Positions 46,997 to 57,519 of a DNA stretch of 64,000 bases are shown here, in pieces. Positions within the stretch are counted from its first letter, which is position 1; the number at the start of each line of letters is the position of its first letter. Below the pieces are notes generated by a model that saw nothing but the letters and a program-made list of their open reading frames with translations, was not told the DNA's origin and made no database searches. The stretch spans positions 66,114,379-66,178,378 of the forward strand of contig NC_052360.1 in assembly GCF_009727055.1 (NCBI RefSeq), read 5' to 3'. This DNA is from Benincasa hispida. Its lineage: Eukaryota > Streptophyta > Magnoliopsida > Cucurbitales > Cucurbitaceae. A program made the position numbers and the translations under genes.

Positions 46997-47995
46997 TGAG
47001 GGCTGTAGATTGTGCGCCTTTAATACAGAGGATTACAGCTCGTATTAGAAACTGGGCGTGCGGTCCCTTTCTTTTGTTGGAAGGTTGTAGATTATTAGGT
47101 CTGTTTTATAGTCCTTTCAGGTGTTTTGGTGTAGCATCTTCGTGTTGCCTGCGTGTGTAACTCATGAGGTTGATCGTTTGTTATGTAGTTATTTATGGAA
47201 GAGAAGTGCGGTGAGTCAAGGTGGTGCGCAAATGGTGTGGGATGAAGTGTGCTTACCGTTGGGAGAGGTGGGTCTGGGTGTGAAACATGTGACTTCATGG
47301 AATCAAGCTGCTATTATGAAGCTGCTCTAGCTTCTCTTAATTAAATTGGGTTCATTATGAGTGGTGTGGGTGGAGGCGTATGTTTTGCGAAGGCGATTTT
47401 TAGGGGCTATTCAAAGTGAGGTTGGGAGGTCTTGGTGCTTGAGGGCTATCTTGCGCTGTAGAGATAGATTCAAGCATCTGGTTCGTTTGATGGTCAACGG
47501 TGGATGGTCTTGTTTTGTTCAGTGAGATCCTTGGTTTCCGGGGGGTGCAATTTTGGATTCATATGGGTCTACGGTGGTTTATGATCCAGGGAGTAGTTTG
47601 GAGGCTCGGTTATCAGAGTTCTTAGATAATGAGGGAGGTTGGAGGTTGCCTCCAGTGTCTTAGAAGTTGCTTGAGATCTGGGGTTTTATTCAGGCAGTGG
47701 GGCCTAGGGTGAGGGGGGAGGATTATTGGGTTTAAGAGGCGGGTGCTAGTGGTCAGTTTTCTATCTGTAGTACTTGGGAGAGTTTGCATCCTCGTCGTTC
47801 TAGGGTATCTTGGGCTAGTATTTTGTGGGCGGGGGATGGCATTCCGCGCCACTCCTTCTGTGCATGGTTAGCTGTGAGGGACAGGTTGGGTACGCGGGAT
47901 TGGTTGAGGAGTTGGGGTGTGTTGTCAGAGGGGGGGTGTCTTCTGTGTGGGGGAGGTGTGGAGTCGCGGGATCATTTATTTTTTGAGTATGGGTG

Positions 47996-48033
47996 CTGTC
48001 TCTTATACACATCTAGATGTGTATAAGAGACAG
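47996..48033. other. Nextera mate-pair junction adapter (two Tn5 mosaic ends), assembly artefact
   Basis: Bases 47,996-48,014 read CTGTCTCTTATACACATCT, and 48,015-48,033 are the exact reverse complement, AGATGTGTATAAGAGACAG. This 19-bp sequence is the Tn5 mosaic end used in Nextera chemistry. Two of them joined this way form the circularisation junction of Nextera mate-pair libraries. The palindrome has no mismatch, unlike the decayed surrounding LINE. It should be masked, and the join across it should not be trusted. Confidence 0.97.
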
Positions 48034-48368
48034 GGTTGGGCGTCGTGTAGTTTCTGGTGTGGTCTGGTGTGTTGCGTCAGTTGGGTTCGTTGCATCGGGT
48101 GGCGGGTTAGGATATCGAGTTGAGTTGGTTGAGCCGAGTGGGATCGGGTAAAGGGAAGCATAGTAAGTTGTTTTGTGTATTCTGGTGTACTTCCATTTAC
48201 TACATCTGGCAGGAACGTAATCGGTGGCTGCATGGAGGTGAACCAAGGTCGGTGTCTACTTTGTTTCACCTTATGGTCTCTACGGTTCGTGCTCGTGCTG
48301 CTTCCTGGCGGGTTGGATCTTCGTTGTCTTATCTAGCATGTTATGGTTGCTTCTCTTCTTTTTGAACT

Positions 48369-48618
48369 TGTTGTTGCTCTCTATTTTGCTTGTCCCTAGT
48401 TGTGGGGTTTTAGTCTCTCTTCTCTGGCTTTCTCCCTGGTGTTTGAGGGGTTTTTTATGTTTATGTTTGGTTATGTTCAGATTTTATCTTGTTGGCTTTG
48501 TTTGCATTTTGTTGCCCTGTCTTTGCTTGTGCTTTATTGCGCTGATTCCTTGATCTCGGGCTGTGGGATCCTCCTTATTGTTGTATAATAATATCATCTA
48601 TTCTAAAAAAAGGAAAAA
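48369..48618 (+). other. LINE 3' untranslated region and A-rich tail
   Basis: Pyrimidine-rich sequence (TTGTTG, CTTTGC words) ends in TTCTAAAAAAAGGAAAAAAA, the A-rich tail directly before the target duplication. The overlapping frames in this part are low-complexity readings. Confidence 0.75.
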
Positions 48619-48996
48619 AAAGTCTCTACTCAAAGTTCAATAAAAAGTCCAAGTTTAATAATAACTATTGGCCTATTGCATAAAATTCCAAGTTCAATAA
48701 TAATCATTCAAAAGCACCATGAGCATGACGAATGACTTATGAATTTTCTTCTTCATCTTTGGTCTCTCTGAAAAAATTATAAATACATTAAACCAAGAGG
48801 ATCATTTATAAGTAATAATAATATTCGATTTTATGGTAGTAAAACTTATTACTAAAATCATCATTATGCTCCAAATTCAATTCCTTATTTCAAAACAACA
48901 TAAGAGGATGGACTCTCTACAAAACAAATCATGCAAAATTAAATATATTAATTATTTAAGCATTAAACAGGTTAGATTTGTATAATAAAAATTCAT

Positions 48997-50205
48997 TTAA
49001 TTATCTGACTCAATATTTTCAAAAGTCTCTAACTCTTTAAGTTGTGGATGGAGATCTAATAACACTAAGCCACCACGAATCCAATTTTGTATTCATATCA
49101 AGGCCTCCACTGTTTTTGGAGTCAAAGTATTTCGAAAGGAATCAAGAATCCTCCCTTTACTAAACGCAGCTTAAGAAGCGACGGTAGATATCAAACTACC
49201 AAAACATCTCGAACAATTTTTTATAAAATGGGCAATTTTTAGCCATTCATTTTCCACCAGTACAATATCTCAAAATCATCTCTATGTTCTATAACCTTGT
49301 CAGACAAATAAGAAGTCAAATCATTCTCCACTTCCAATGAATTTTCTTCTTCTCTCAACCTCTTAAAAGTTATCCACAAATCATCTATACGTCCCCCCAT
49401 GATCATTTCATTTATAGTGACAGTTTTTTATTGTTGAGAACCATTGGTACTATGACTACCTTGAAGCGAAGTGTTATGTGATTTGTAAAAGTCGATACAA
49501 ATATAATTTCACACTCTCAACCATATCTTTAACCACATCACTATCGTAAACATTGGAAAGACAATAATTCAAATACTTTAACTTGTACCGAGGATCAATC
49601 ACCATAGCCACAAACATCAATTTATTCATTTTTTTAAGCGACCCCCAATACTTATCAAACTTTGTCTTCATATTCATAGTCATCGTACTTAGAATAAAGT
49701 TGGTATTGTTGTTCCATTTATTTAAAGCAAATTGAATTTTATTAATTTCCTTGTAACCAACATTAGAAGTCACATATGAAGATCCACTTATCGTTGTGGT
49801 GGTATCATAAAACCTCCTTAAAAACTTAATAAACACACCTGCAATCAACCAATCAAATGTACTTGAGGAATCCAATCTTTTATTTCCACGGTCATCTTCC
49901 TCGAAGTAATCAACAAAATCTTAGTCATCTTTCTCCTCCTCTAAAGTTCTAAAAGCTTTCTCAAATTTAATTGCATGATCAAGCATTAAATAAGTAAAAT
50001 TTTACCTAGTTGCCACATCTAAACAAACAAGAGCCTTACACTGAATTTTTTCTTGTTTCACACAAGCTTTAAAATTTTTCATTCTCCTAGGTGATGATCG
50101 AACATATCTCACAGCATTATAAACACTGGCAATAGAATCATGCATATCTTTCCGTCCATCATTCACAATAAGATTAATAATGTGGGCACAACACCTCATG
50201 GCAAT
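48997..50205 (-). pseudogene. hAT (Ac/RICESLEEPER-type) transposase, C-terminal half, broken
   Basis: Reading from 50,205 downwards, MRCCAHIINLIVNDG begins the conserved middle, followed by NAVRYVRSSPRRMKNFKAC. A second piece (49,875-49,474) has ALNKWNNNTNFILSTMTMNM and DKYWGSLKKMNKLMFVAMVI, then DPRYKLKYL. The C-terminal dimerisation part reads AAFSKGRILDSFRNTLTPKT and GGLVLLDLHPQLKELETFEN, ending at 48,997. A stop replaces the codon just before AAFSKGR, and another lies before IQNWIRGG. The N-terminal BED finger and first part of the catalytic fold are absent. In the nucleus the intact protein would cut and reinsert the element. Confidence 0.88.
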
Positions 50206-50218
50206 TGAATCAAAATTA

Positions 50219-51261
50219 ACTTCTTTTTAGTTTTATTAAATGAGTTTTAGTCTCTTTCCTTAAAAAATTATTTCTTTCAAGATTTTTTTTTCTAAACTTG
50301 CTGACGACATAATCTTTAAAATTTGGGAGCCTAATTTTTTAGAATCTTGAGGTGAGGAATCAATTTTTTGGAAGTCCGAGATCGATCTCCAATATGTTTT
50401 TATTAAAATCTTATTATGTTTTTTTTATGTTTACTTAACTTATTATCATGTTTAAGTTATGTTTTTCTTGTGTAGTGTTCATATTAAATCCTATTTGATT
50501 TCTAATTTAAACTTATCTCAGTTTTTTAAAAATCTTTTCTAAAACCCTTTTTTAAGTCATCAAAATTTTCTTTAAATTACATTATTTGGGCGTTTTTTAA
50601 CATTTAAAAATTAATATATTATTTCAAAAAGGTTTTTCTAATAATTTGTTTTCTTTATGAGCATATTCTTTTCCTAAAAATCCTAAGATGGAATCTAGAA
50701 AATTTGGGAATCTGATTTCCTATAATTCTTGAGGTATCATATCTTTTGGAGATCAAGATTTGATCCCAAAAAAAAATGAATTTAATAAATGTTTTTTTTA
50801 AATAAAAAAAAAACTTTATTTAAAGGTTATTCCTATGACCTATTTTGAGAAATTGTAATAATTTATCACATTCTTGAAGTGAGAAATTTTTCCTCAATTT
50901 TAATATAGTCTAATCAATGGAAATTATCCACTTATTTTAGGGATATTATTTCAAATATTGGAATAATGAGGGGTAAAATACGGCAGTTTTTTCAAAATAA
51001 ATTTTTAAAAAATATTTCGATTCAAGATTTAAAATTTGACAACCTTTTTTAATGCGTGTTGTGGGTTGCTAACACTTTTCTCATACATAACGACTCCCGA
51101 ATTCAACTATAGTTTTCGCAAAACATTTTTATTTTTATTAAAAATTATTTACTTTATTTTTATTAAAAAAGATTGGTGGCGACTCCTATTATATTTTCTT
51201 TTAAAATTAACCCTGTTTAAGGATGTCGACCGCCCTGCGTCATCTCGAGCAAGTGGCGACG
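50219..51261 (+). repeat. 3' LTR of the Tat element, right part
   Basis: Continues where 42,876 stops: ACTTCTTTTTAGTTTTATTA here against ACTTCTTTTGAGTTTTATTA at 20,191. It includes CATATTAAATCCTATTTGAT and ends AAGTGGCGACG. Two stretches here (about 50,570-50,720 and 51,000-51,180) have no counterpart in the 5' LTR and were deleted there. Confidence 0.88.
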
Positions 51262-51450
51262 TGATCGTCAACGGTGGGCAACAATGGCCCTAGATGTAGG
51301 CAGCGGTGATCACTGGTGGTGGTCACTTGAGAGAGGCGATGGCCGCTAGAGGTTGGTTGTGGTGGTCATCAGTTGTCCACAATGATGACAGTAGGAGGCG
51401 ATGGGTGATGGTGATCACTGACTGTAATGGGAGGTGGAAGTCGTTTGGTG
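51262..51450. repeat. GGTGGTC-rich degenerate block right of the Tat element
   Basis: The first five bases, TGATC, pair with TGGTC at 18,352 as the Tat target duplication. The block holds GTGATCACTGGTGGTGGTCA, GGTTGTGGTGGTCATC and similar words. It looks like the minus strand of the array at 10,925-11,560. Two small frames (51,036-51,293 and 51,306-51,500) are a result of this composition. Confidence 0.5.
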
Positions 51451-52961
51451 GAAGTTTTTGCTGGGTATTTTGGTCATTTTCATGTATTACGAATATTTAG
51501 AAAGAATTTACAATTAAATACTCAAAAACAATTTTCCTAAAATTTAGATTCAAGGGTTCCTCTCAAAATAACTCTATTCCTTCTTAAAATAACTCAATTT
51601 CTCAGACTTATTTGTTAAAATGTCAATTTAAATAGTTGTCAAACACTACCAATATTTAAAATATCAATATTGATGGAATGTCGAGGTCTCAATTTTATGA
51701 TATTAGCAATAAAATATTGAAATCAATGGATAAAAAATATTTAAATTAATAAATAAACATTTTACACTTTATCGATGAGATAAAATGTTTATTGTTTATA
51801 TTGTATATACTTTAGTGGCATTGTATTTTTTTATCATCTTTCATCAAATTTTTTATTACGATACAATAGCAATGTCGATCCATCTCATATATCCATATCG
51901 AATTTATAAACATGTGAAAATATTGATGGAAATGTTAAACATATCAATAAAAATTTAATATCCATAGTTTATCAAAAATATTTTTGTTTCAAAATTAAAT
52001 ATTTCAAAAATCTAACAAATGCTCACTAATCAGATGAAGATTGGACATATTTAAATTGACTTTCTAAGTGTTTATAAACTCTTGTTTTTTTCACTTAGAA
52101 ACACTTATTTATTCTTTCACAACAGAGAATTAGAGAGTTGGTTAAAAATCACTCTCGGAGTTTTTTGTTCTTTTTACAATATGGTTCGTAGAGTGTGGTA
52201 AGTGTGTGAGGGTAATTGAACTTGAATCTTGACCGTTGCAAGAATAAAGAATGGGTTAAATGAAAATCGTTTATCGATAACAAATTATGTGTATCCTCAA
52301 ATTAAATTAGAAGTAAAAAAAAAATGGCAAATCAAAAAATAAATTTAATTATGTAGATTAAATTCATGATTAGAAACTTTCAAACTGGATTGGAACTTCA
52401 AATTAGATGGTGTTTCATGTATAAGTTTAACATATATGAAAGTTAAATTTGCAGTTTCTTCAATTTGAATGAGTTATGTTTGATTTTGGTCAAGTAACAA
52501 CTCAATTGTGTTAAACTTGACAAATATTTCGATTTTGTATTTATTTGATTTTATTTATATTTTGGAGAGTTACTAAACTTGCTAGCCTATAAATCACAAC
52601 TTGTTTCTTCATTTGTTATAACCCATTCCAAATTAAAGAGTTCTCTCATTTCTTTTTTTTGATCTTGAGTTGAGTTGAGAATAGGTATCCAAGAGTTTTG
52701 GAAGATTCGAATAATTTGAGATTGCATTCTATTGGAGTAAGGAGTTAGCTATTCTGAGATGATTGATGTAGTGTGCTTGTAGCTCGTGTAGAGCGAATAA
52801 TTATCTTCAAGATAGTGCTTATTAGAAGTGTGCCTCGTCTACTTATTAATATCTCCATGATATCTTGAGATTCTTAGTTATTTTATTTCATAATCCTTGT
52901 TGTATCATTTAGCTTACTTTTAGATTTGAACATTATTATTGTATACAATGTGTGTACTATA
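51451..52961. other. AT-rich intergenic DNA between the Tat and copia clusters
   Basis: No gene. At about 51,650-51,990 there are ATCAATATTGATGGAATGTC and GATGGAAATGTTAAACATAT words, as in a cucurbit repeat of ATATTGATGGA type. From about 52,600 to 52,961 the sequence is less repetitive, with GAGTTGAGTTGAGA and a TTGTATC...AACATT end. It could be the end of an older LTR, but I see no partner. Confidence 0.4.
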
Positions 52962-55380
52962 TGTTGGGTTTTATGTCCTAAAACTCGTGGTATGTAAACA
53001 ATGGAACTTATTCTGATAATTCAATAAAGGTGTTAATGAATAACTCTATTACTTGAATAGAAATCTAATAAACCTAAAAGTCCTTTGACTATTGGATGAG
53101 TACTTGAACTTTATGTGGAGACATAAAGGTGGATCAGGTTCGAGTAAATAGTCAAAATAATCTATAATACATGGATAAGGTTAGGTACCTTATTCTGGTA
53201 ACACTATTGGATACGACCTGCTATGTAGTTGTTACAAGGAGTTATAAAGTGCTACAAACGAAGTGATCCTAATTCGTTCATGTTGGACATGAGGAATGAG
53301 GGTGTCCTTGTGCAAAAGAGTTTGTACAAGATCGGACCACGAAATGAGTCACTCTTATTTTATAACGTTATTTACTGTTTAAGACTGATTATTTCAAAGC
53401 GATGACCTAGGTAACTTGACCTTAATCCTGAGCTAACTATGAACTCCTATTTATCTGGGATTGCCCTTAGATTTGCATAGGTGAAGGTTGGCTTAACAAC
53501 GCCGGTCTAATATGATTGCCATTTTAGGGGTAAGACTGGATAGATAGTTGGGGACATAGGGTGCAAGAGGGAATTCACTCCTACCTGCTTTAGGGATAGT
53601 AGAGAGGTTGTTCCCTTAAGTGCTGATTCTGAGGCTTGAACAAGGGATCTCACCTTCTCATTTGGCATGAGAGGGACTTGATTTTGTGATTGGATCACAA
53701 AACAACTGTTCATTAGGGGATCAGTGGGGACTTAAGAAACAAGAGGTAATTTTGGGGTAAAAAAGAGATTTGACCCAGGTGTTATTACGAACAACCTGTA
53801 AAGGGTTAACTTACTAATCATGGTTATATCGAGTGGACATAATATATCTACAGTGAGGGGAGTTCAACTATGGACTTTAGTGGAGTGACCCATTAGTTAA
53901 TGAGTGGGGGTTAGATCGGTCTAATGAGTTTAGCCAATTAATCTCGGATCGTTGGAGCCCATGATCTGTAGGTCAATGAGGTCCCCCTACTAGCTCGAAA
54001 ATGGATAGCTCTAGAGTAGTGTGATAAGTTAATTTGAAACATTCAAATTAGAATCAAACAGAAATTGGAGAAAATATATTAAAATATGATTAAATATATG
54101 AAGATGAATTTGTGTAAAAATTAATTTAATATTGGATATTAGATTAATTAGATATATTTAAATTGTTTAAATAATTATTTATTAATTTTATTAGAAAATT
54201 AATTTTTAAAATTAATAAATTTGATTTTAGAAATAAAATATGATTTTAAAATCAAAATGGATTTTTGAAAATTGAAAAATCACAAAAACTTGAAAGAATG
54301 AGTTTTTTCAATTCATCTTCAAGTAGCTTACAAGGAACCCACCACCTACTCCTTTGTTTTACTCCAAGCATGAGCTACATTCCATGCAGCACATCTCTTT
54401 GCATGATATTCTGCAATATATTGAAGAGATTGGATGAAAAAAGGAGAGGAGAACCGATTGAATTTTTGCTGAAAAATTCGGATGAAGAAGGAGTTTTTCA
54501 ATGGGTTCTGTCTAGTGAGTTTTCTCCATATTTCCTTTGATTCCAAGTTATTTTGAGTCCCACAACTCAATCTAGAGCACCAAGAGGATAGTAAGAAAGA
54601 TCTTGTGGTGGTCTACACAAGGATTCGCAGGATTTTGCAGTTGGAAATAGAGATTTCGTTGGTTCGGCCAAGTGTTTTCAACATGTTTCTTTTCAACAAA
54701 ATTAATGAATTAGAGTGCTTATGGATTTCGATTTTTTCTGCTGCATGCTAATGTAGATCCAACAATTGGTATCAGAGCATCTTATAAGCATTCAGTTCGA
54801 ATTAATTCTGGTTTGGTGGGTGTTTTGTATGAAAATATGAAACTGCTGTAATGATATGGTTTTCTGAGTTTTGGCCTTTAATTTCTCTTTGTTTTTCCAT
54901 TTAAATTTGTAATTAGCTCTTGTTTGATGAGCTTTAATGTCTTCCCAAGAGTCTATAATTTATTTGGAGTCATTAGAGTTGAAATTAAGCTGTAATTCAA
55001 AGAAACAAGCGAAGGGGCCGAGTTGTAGATTCCAGACATCAGCCTCTGTTCATATCAGCGTTAAGCTTCAATAGCTAAATGATCGTTTGGCTTCATACGT
55101 TAAACGATATGAAGGAAAATCTAATCGATCGTGTAGCTTCGAGCATTAATCGTTTAGGTGTTGTGCACTAGATGATCGTCGACCTCGGGAGCTAAACAAT
55201 ACGTTGTCTTACTATGCGATGGCACAACACGATCGTGTAGCTTCGGGTGGGAGCTAAGCGATGAGGCGAAGAGCTATGCGATGGCACTGAGTGATCGCTT
55301 ACACGATCGTTTACCTTTGATCGGGAGCTAAGCGATGCGGCAAAGTGCTATGCAATGGCACTGAGAGTTTGAACGGGGGT
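52962..55380 (+). mobile_element. Ty1/copia element 2: LTR, primer site and part of the leader only
   Basis: The LTR runs 52,962-54,764 (starts TGTTGGGTTTTATGTCC, ends ATCCAACA). The primer site, TGGTATCAGAGC at 54,767-54,778, matches initiator tRNA-Met exactly. The leader follows, with a conserved GAGTCATTAGAGTTG at about 54,977, and stops near 55,380, where a piece from the interior of an LTR is joined on. Nothing of gag or pol is left. The minus-strand frame at 53,507-53,713 and the frame at 54,265-54,540 are inside the LTR and are not genes. Confidence 0.85.
55018..55370. repeat. Hypervariable leader array of copia element 2 (GCTAAGCGATG type)
   Basis: Degenerate repeats of GATCGTGTAGCTTCG, GGGAGCTAAGCGATG and AGCTATGCGATGGCACTGAG. 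A unit of about 76 bp is most regular between 55,248 and 55,370. There are many CGAT/ATCG palindromes. It occupies the same place in the leader as 26,270-26,590 and 57,800-58,060 but shares no sequence with them. Confidence 0.75.
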
Positions 55381-55483
55381 ATCCTATACAAGTGTTGTAA
55401 AGTGCTACAAATGATCTAATCCTGATCATTCATGTGGAGACATGTGAGCGAGGTATTCTATACAAAGAGATTGTATAAGACCG
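55381..55483 (+). repeat. Fragment from the interior of a copia LTR
   Basis: TTGTAAAGTGCTACAAATGA, ATCCTGATCATTCATGT and TTGTATAAGACC correspond to about 53,245-53,335 of the LTR of element 2 and 55,790-55,880 of element 3. It lacks the LTR start and is cut at its right by the start of element 3. It is probably the remaining part of the 3' LTR of element 2 after a deletion, into which element 3 inserted. Confidence 0.7.
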
Positions 55484-57519
55484 TATTGGGTTGTATGTCC
55501 TAAAACTCACAGTTTGTAAAGTTAAATATATTCTATTATCAATAAAGATGTTATTTAACATTTCTTCAATAAAGTTGTTATTGAATCTATAAATTGCATT
55601 TGTAAGGTCTAAATCCAATAAACTAAGATCCATGACTATTATATGAATACTTGAACTTTATGTAGAGATATAAAAATGATCAAGTTCGAGTAAATAGCCA
55701 AAACGGTCTATAGTATATGAATAAGGTTGGGTGCCTTATTTTGGTAACACTATCGGATGCGGTCCACTCTGTAAATGTTACAAGTTGTTGTAAAGGTGCT
55801 ACAAACAAAGTGATCCTAATTTGTTCATGTATTGACATGAGGAATGGGGGCATCTTATGTAATGAGTTTGCATAAGATTGGACCAAGAAATAAGTCCCTC
55901 TTACTTTCTAATATTGTTTACTGTTTAAAACTGGCTATTTCACTTAGATGACCTAGGTAACTCGATCTTAATCCTGAGCTAACTATGAACTCTTGTTTAT
56001 TTGGGATTATCCTTAGATTTGCATAGGTGAGGGTTGGCTCAACAGTGCTGGCTCAATAAGCCTCCCATTTCAGGGGTAAGACCGGGTAGATAGTTGAGGA
56101 TATAGGGTGCAATAAGAAATTCACGCCTACTCGATTTATGGATAATAGAAAGGTTATTCTCTTAAGTACTGAATCCAGGTCTTGAACAAGGGGTCCTACC
56201 CTCTCATTGGCCCGGGAGGGATCCGATGTAGTGATTGGATCACAAACCAATTATTCATTAGAGGATCAGTGGAAATTAAGGAGCAAGATGTAGTATCGAG
56301 GGTAAAACAACAAATTGACCCAGGCGATATTACGAACAACCTGTAAATGGTTAACTTACTCATTATGGTTAAATGAAGTGAACACAAATATATCTACAGT
56401 TAGGAAAGTACAACTGTAAAGCTATAGTGGTGTGACTTGATAGTTAATGAATACTGATTAATTTGGTCTAAAGAGTTTTAGCCAGTTAATCTTAAATCGT
56501 TGGAGCTCGTGATCTGTAGGTCCATAAGATCCTTCTACTAGCTCGTAAAACATGAACACCTAGAATTAATAAATTGAGTGAATTTGGAATGATATCAAAT
56601 TGAATTGTTCAAATTGATTTTCAATTTGAAAATGTTCAAATTGAAATTAGGGTTTGATTTTGAATAAGTTCAAATTTAAAATTAGGGTTTGTATAATTAT
56701 ATTTGATATAATTAATATTTAATTTATTGGAACTAAATGAAATTTGAAAGTTTATAATATTTAAATAATGATTTAAATATTAATTACATGAATAAGATTC
56801 GTGATAAAAATTGGGTGTGTGATTAATTTAATATTTGATATTAAATTAATCAATTAATTAAATATGTTTAATTAATCAATTAATTAAATATTAAAAATCA
56901 AATTAATTTTCAATTTCAATTCAATTTGAGAAATTGAATTTTAGCTTAATTAATTATAAATTAATCAAATCAAATTTGTTAATTTTGGAATTGATTAAAA
57001 TTTGAAATTAATAAATGAACATTTGGTTTGAGTGGGTTTTTCCCATATTTCACACCAAGTAGGAGGTGTTCCTCCCAAATTTACCCACAGATCCTATTTC
57101 TTCATGAAGTTATTGCTGACATTAAGCTAAGTTTGAATGCTTGCATGCACTTTGTGTATAAAAACTCTAAAATTGGAGATTAGAAGGAAGAATTTCTAAG
57201 TTCTTGAGAAGACTGCTGCAGAAATTCGTCTTCACCAAAAACCCATACAAACACCCTTTACAAATTCACTCTAATTAGAGTTCCACCACTCAAATTCAAG
57301 GCTGAGAAATAGTAGAGAAGATATTCTTGGTGGTTCACTGCTGAATTAGAGCAGGAATCACGTGAACAGCAGCTTGAATTTGGGAGAATTCATCAAAGGT
57401 ATGTTAAGAAACCCTCTTCTTAAATTTTTATTTAAGCATGCTTTTAGAACTCAAATTAAATGTAATTAGAATACTTACTGATTCTATTTGCTTCAGTTGA
57501 ATGCTAGTATATCCTAACA

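Larger units (their letters stand above)
45520..48368 (+). pseudogene. LINE ORF2 (endonuclease and reverse transcriptase), broken
   Basis: Starts at 45,520 with MIWCSWNVRGLND, the first motif of the apurinic-type endonuclease. CLLETRVRRKNFY (about 45,613), VVLGEFNTI (about 45,923; usually GDFN) and NWFTWTSK...RRLDHCLSN (about 46,055-46,122) follow. RT begins with KSEKAPGPNGFSW near 46,525 and LIPKRWGAKRMD near 46,650, then is cut. It resumes at about 46,997 in PLIQRITARIRNW. The palm with the catalytic YxDD is gone. The end has zf-RVT (ASILWAGDGIPRHSFCAWLA and CLLCGGGVESRDHLFFEYG), then the 38-bp adapter, then KLFCVFWCTSIYYIWQERNR. Stops are frequent, and it is not functional. Confidence 0.88.
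43331..48618 (+). mobile_element. LINE (non-LTR retrotransposon), inserted in the hAT element
   Basis: The body is GC-richer than its surroundings. The ending AGTCTCTACTCAAAGT is found immediately before it (43,315-43,330) and after its A-rich tail (48,621-48,636), giving a 16-18 bp target duplication. The tail reads AAAAAAAGGAAAAAAAA. ORF1 has a DUF4283 domain and a zinc knuckle; ORF2 has endonuclease, part of reverse transcriptase and a zf-RVT end. The central RT is missing, replaced by a Cassandra-like piece. An adapter sequence interrupts the zf-RVT part. It is not active. Confidence 0.92.
42877..50210 (-). mobile_element. hAT transposon, truncated, inserted in the Tat 3' LTR and split by a LINE
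   Basis: The left end starts AGGATGTACATGGTCCGGTT followed by GGGCCGG and AACCCAACCCAA words, typical of a plant hAT terminus. The right side (48,997-50,205) holds the C-terminal half of an Ac/RICESLEEPER-type transposase on the minus strand. The Tat LTR is interrupted cleanly, with CAAAATTA on both sides, the 8-bp duplication size of hAT elements. Yet the right edge lies inside the transposase gene, so the N-terminal half and the other terminus are missing. Either a deletion ended by microhomology at the target duplication, or the duplication is coincidental. Confidence 0.8.
18357..51261 (+). mobile_element. Ty3/gypsy Tat/Ogre-type LTR retrotransposon, broken by nested insertions
   Basis: The long LTRs align: 18,357-20,866 with 41,117-42,876 plus 50,219-51,261. 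Five bases outside each end, TGGTC (18,352-18,356) and TGATC (51,262-51,266), match at four positions and are the likely target duplication. After the 5' LTR comes a tRNA-Arg-type primer site; before the 3' LTR lies an ACAAAGGGGGCA polypurine tract. The order is ORF1, gag, protease, RT, RNase H, second RNase H and integrase. The extra upstream ORF, second RNase H and tRNA-Arg primer are marks of the Tat/Ogre lineage. The copia and hAT insertions account for much of the 32.9-kb span. All frames are broken, so the element is dead. The copy of the LTR split by hAT is longer; the 5' LTR lacks two blocks present near 50,570-50,720 and 51,000-51,180. Confidence 0.85.

Noticed and set aside
48003..48269. 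Minus-strand frames ending LLYTSRCV or beginning MCIRDS around the adapter
   Set aside because: They are translations of the mosaic-end sequence joined to LINE antisense.
52600..52961. Possible older LTR end just left of copia element 2
   Set aside because: It has a plausible look (TTGTATC...AACATT), but no partner LTR, primer site or coding region is seen in the window.
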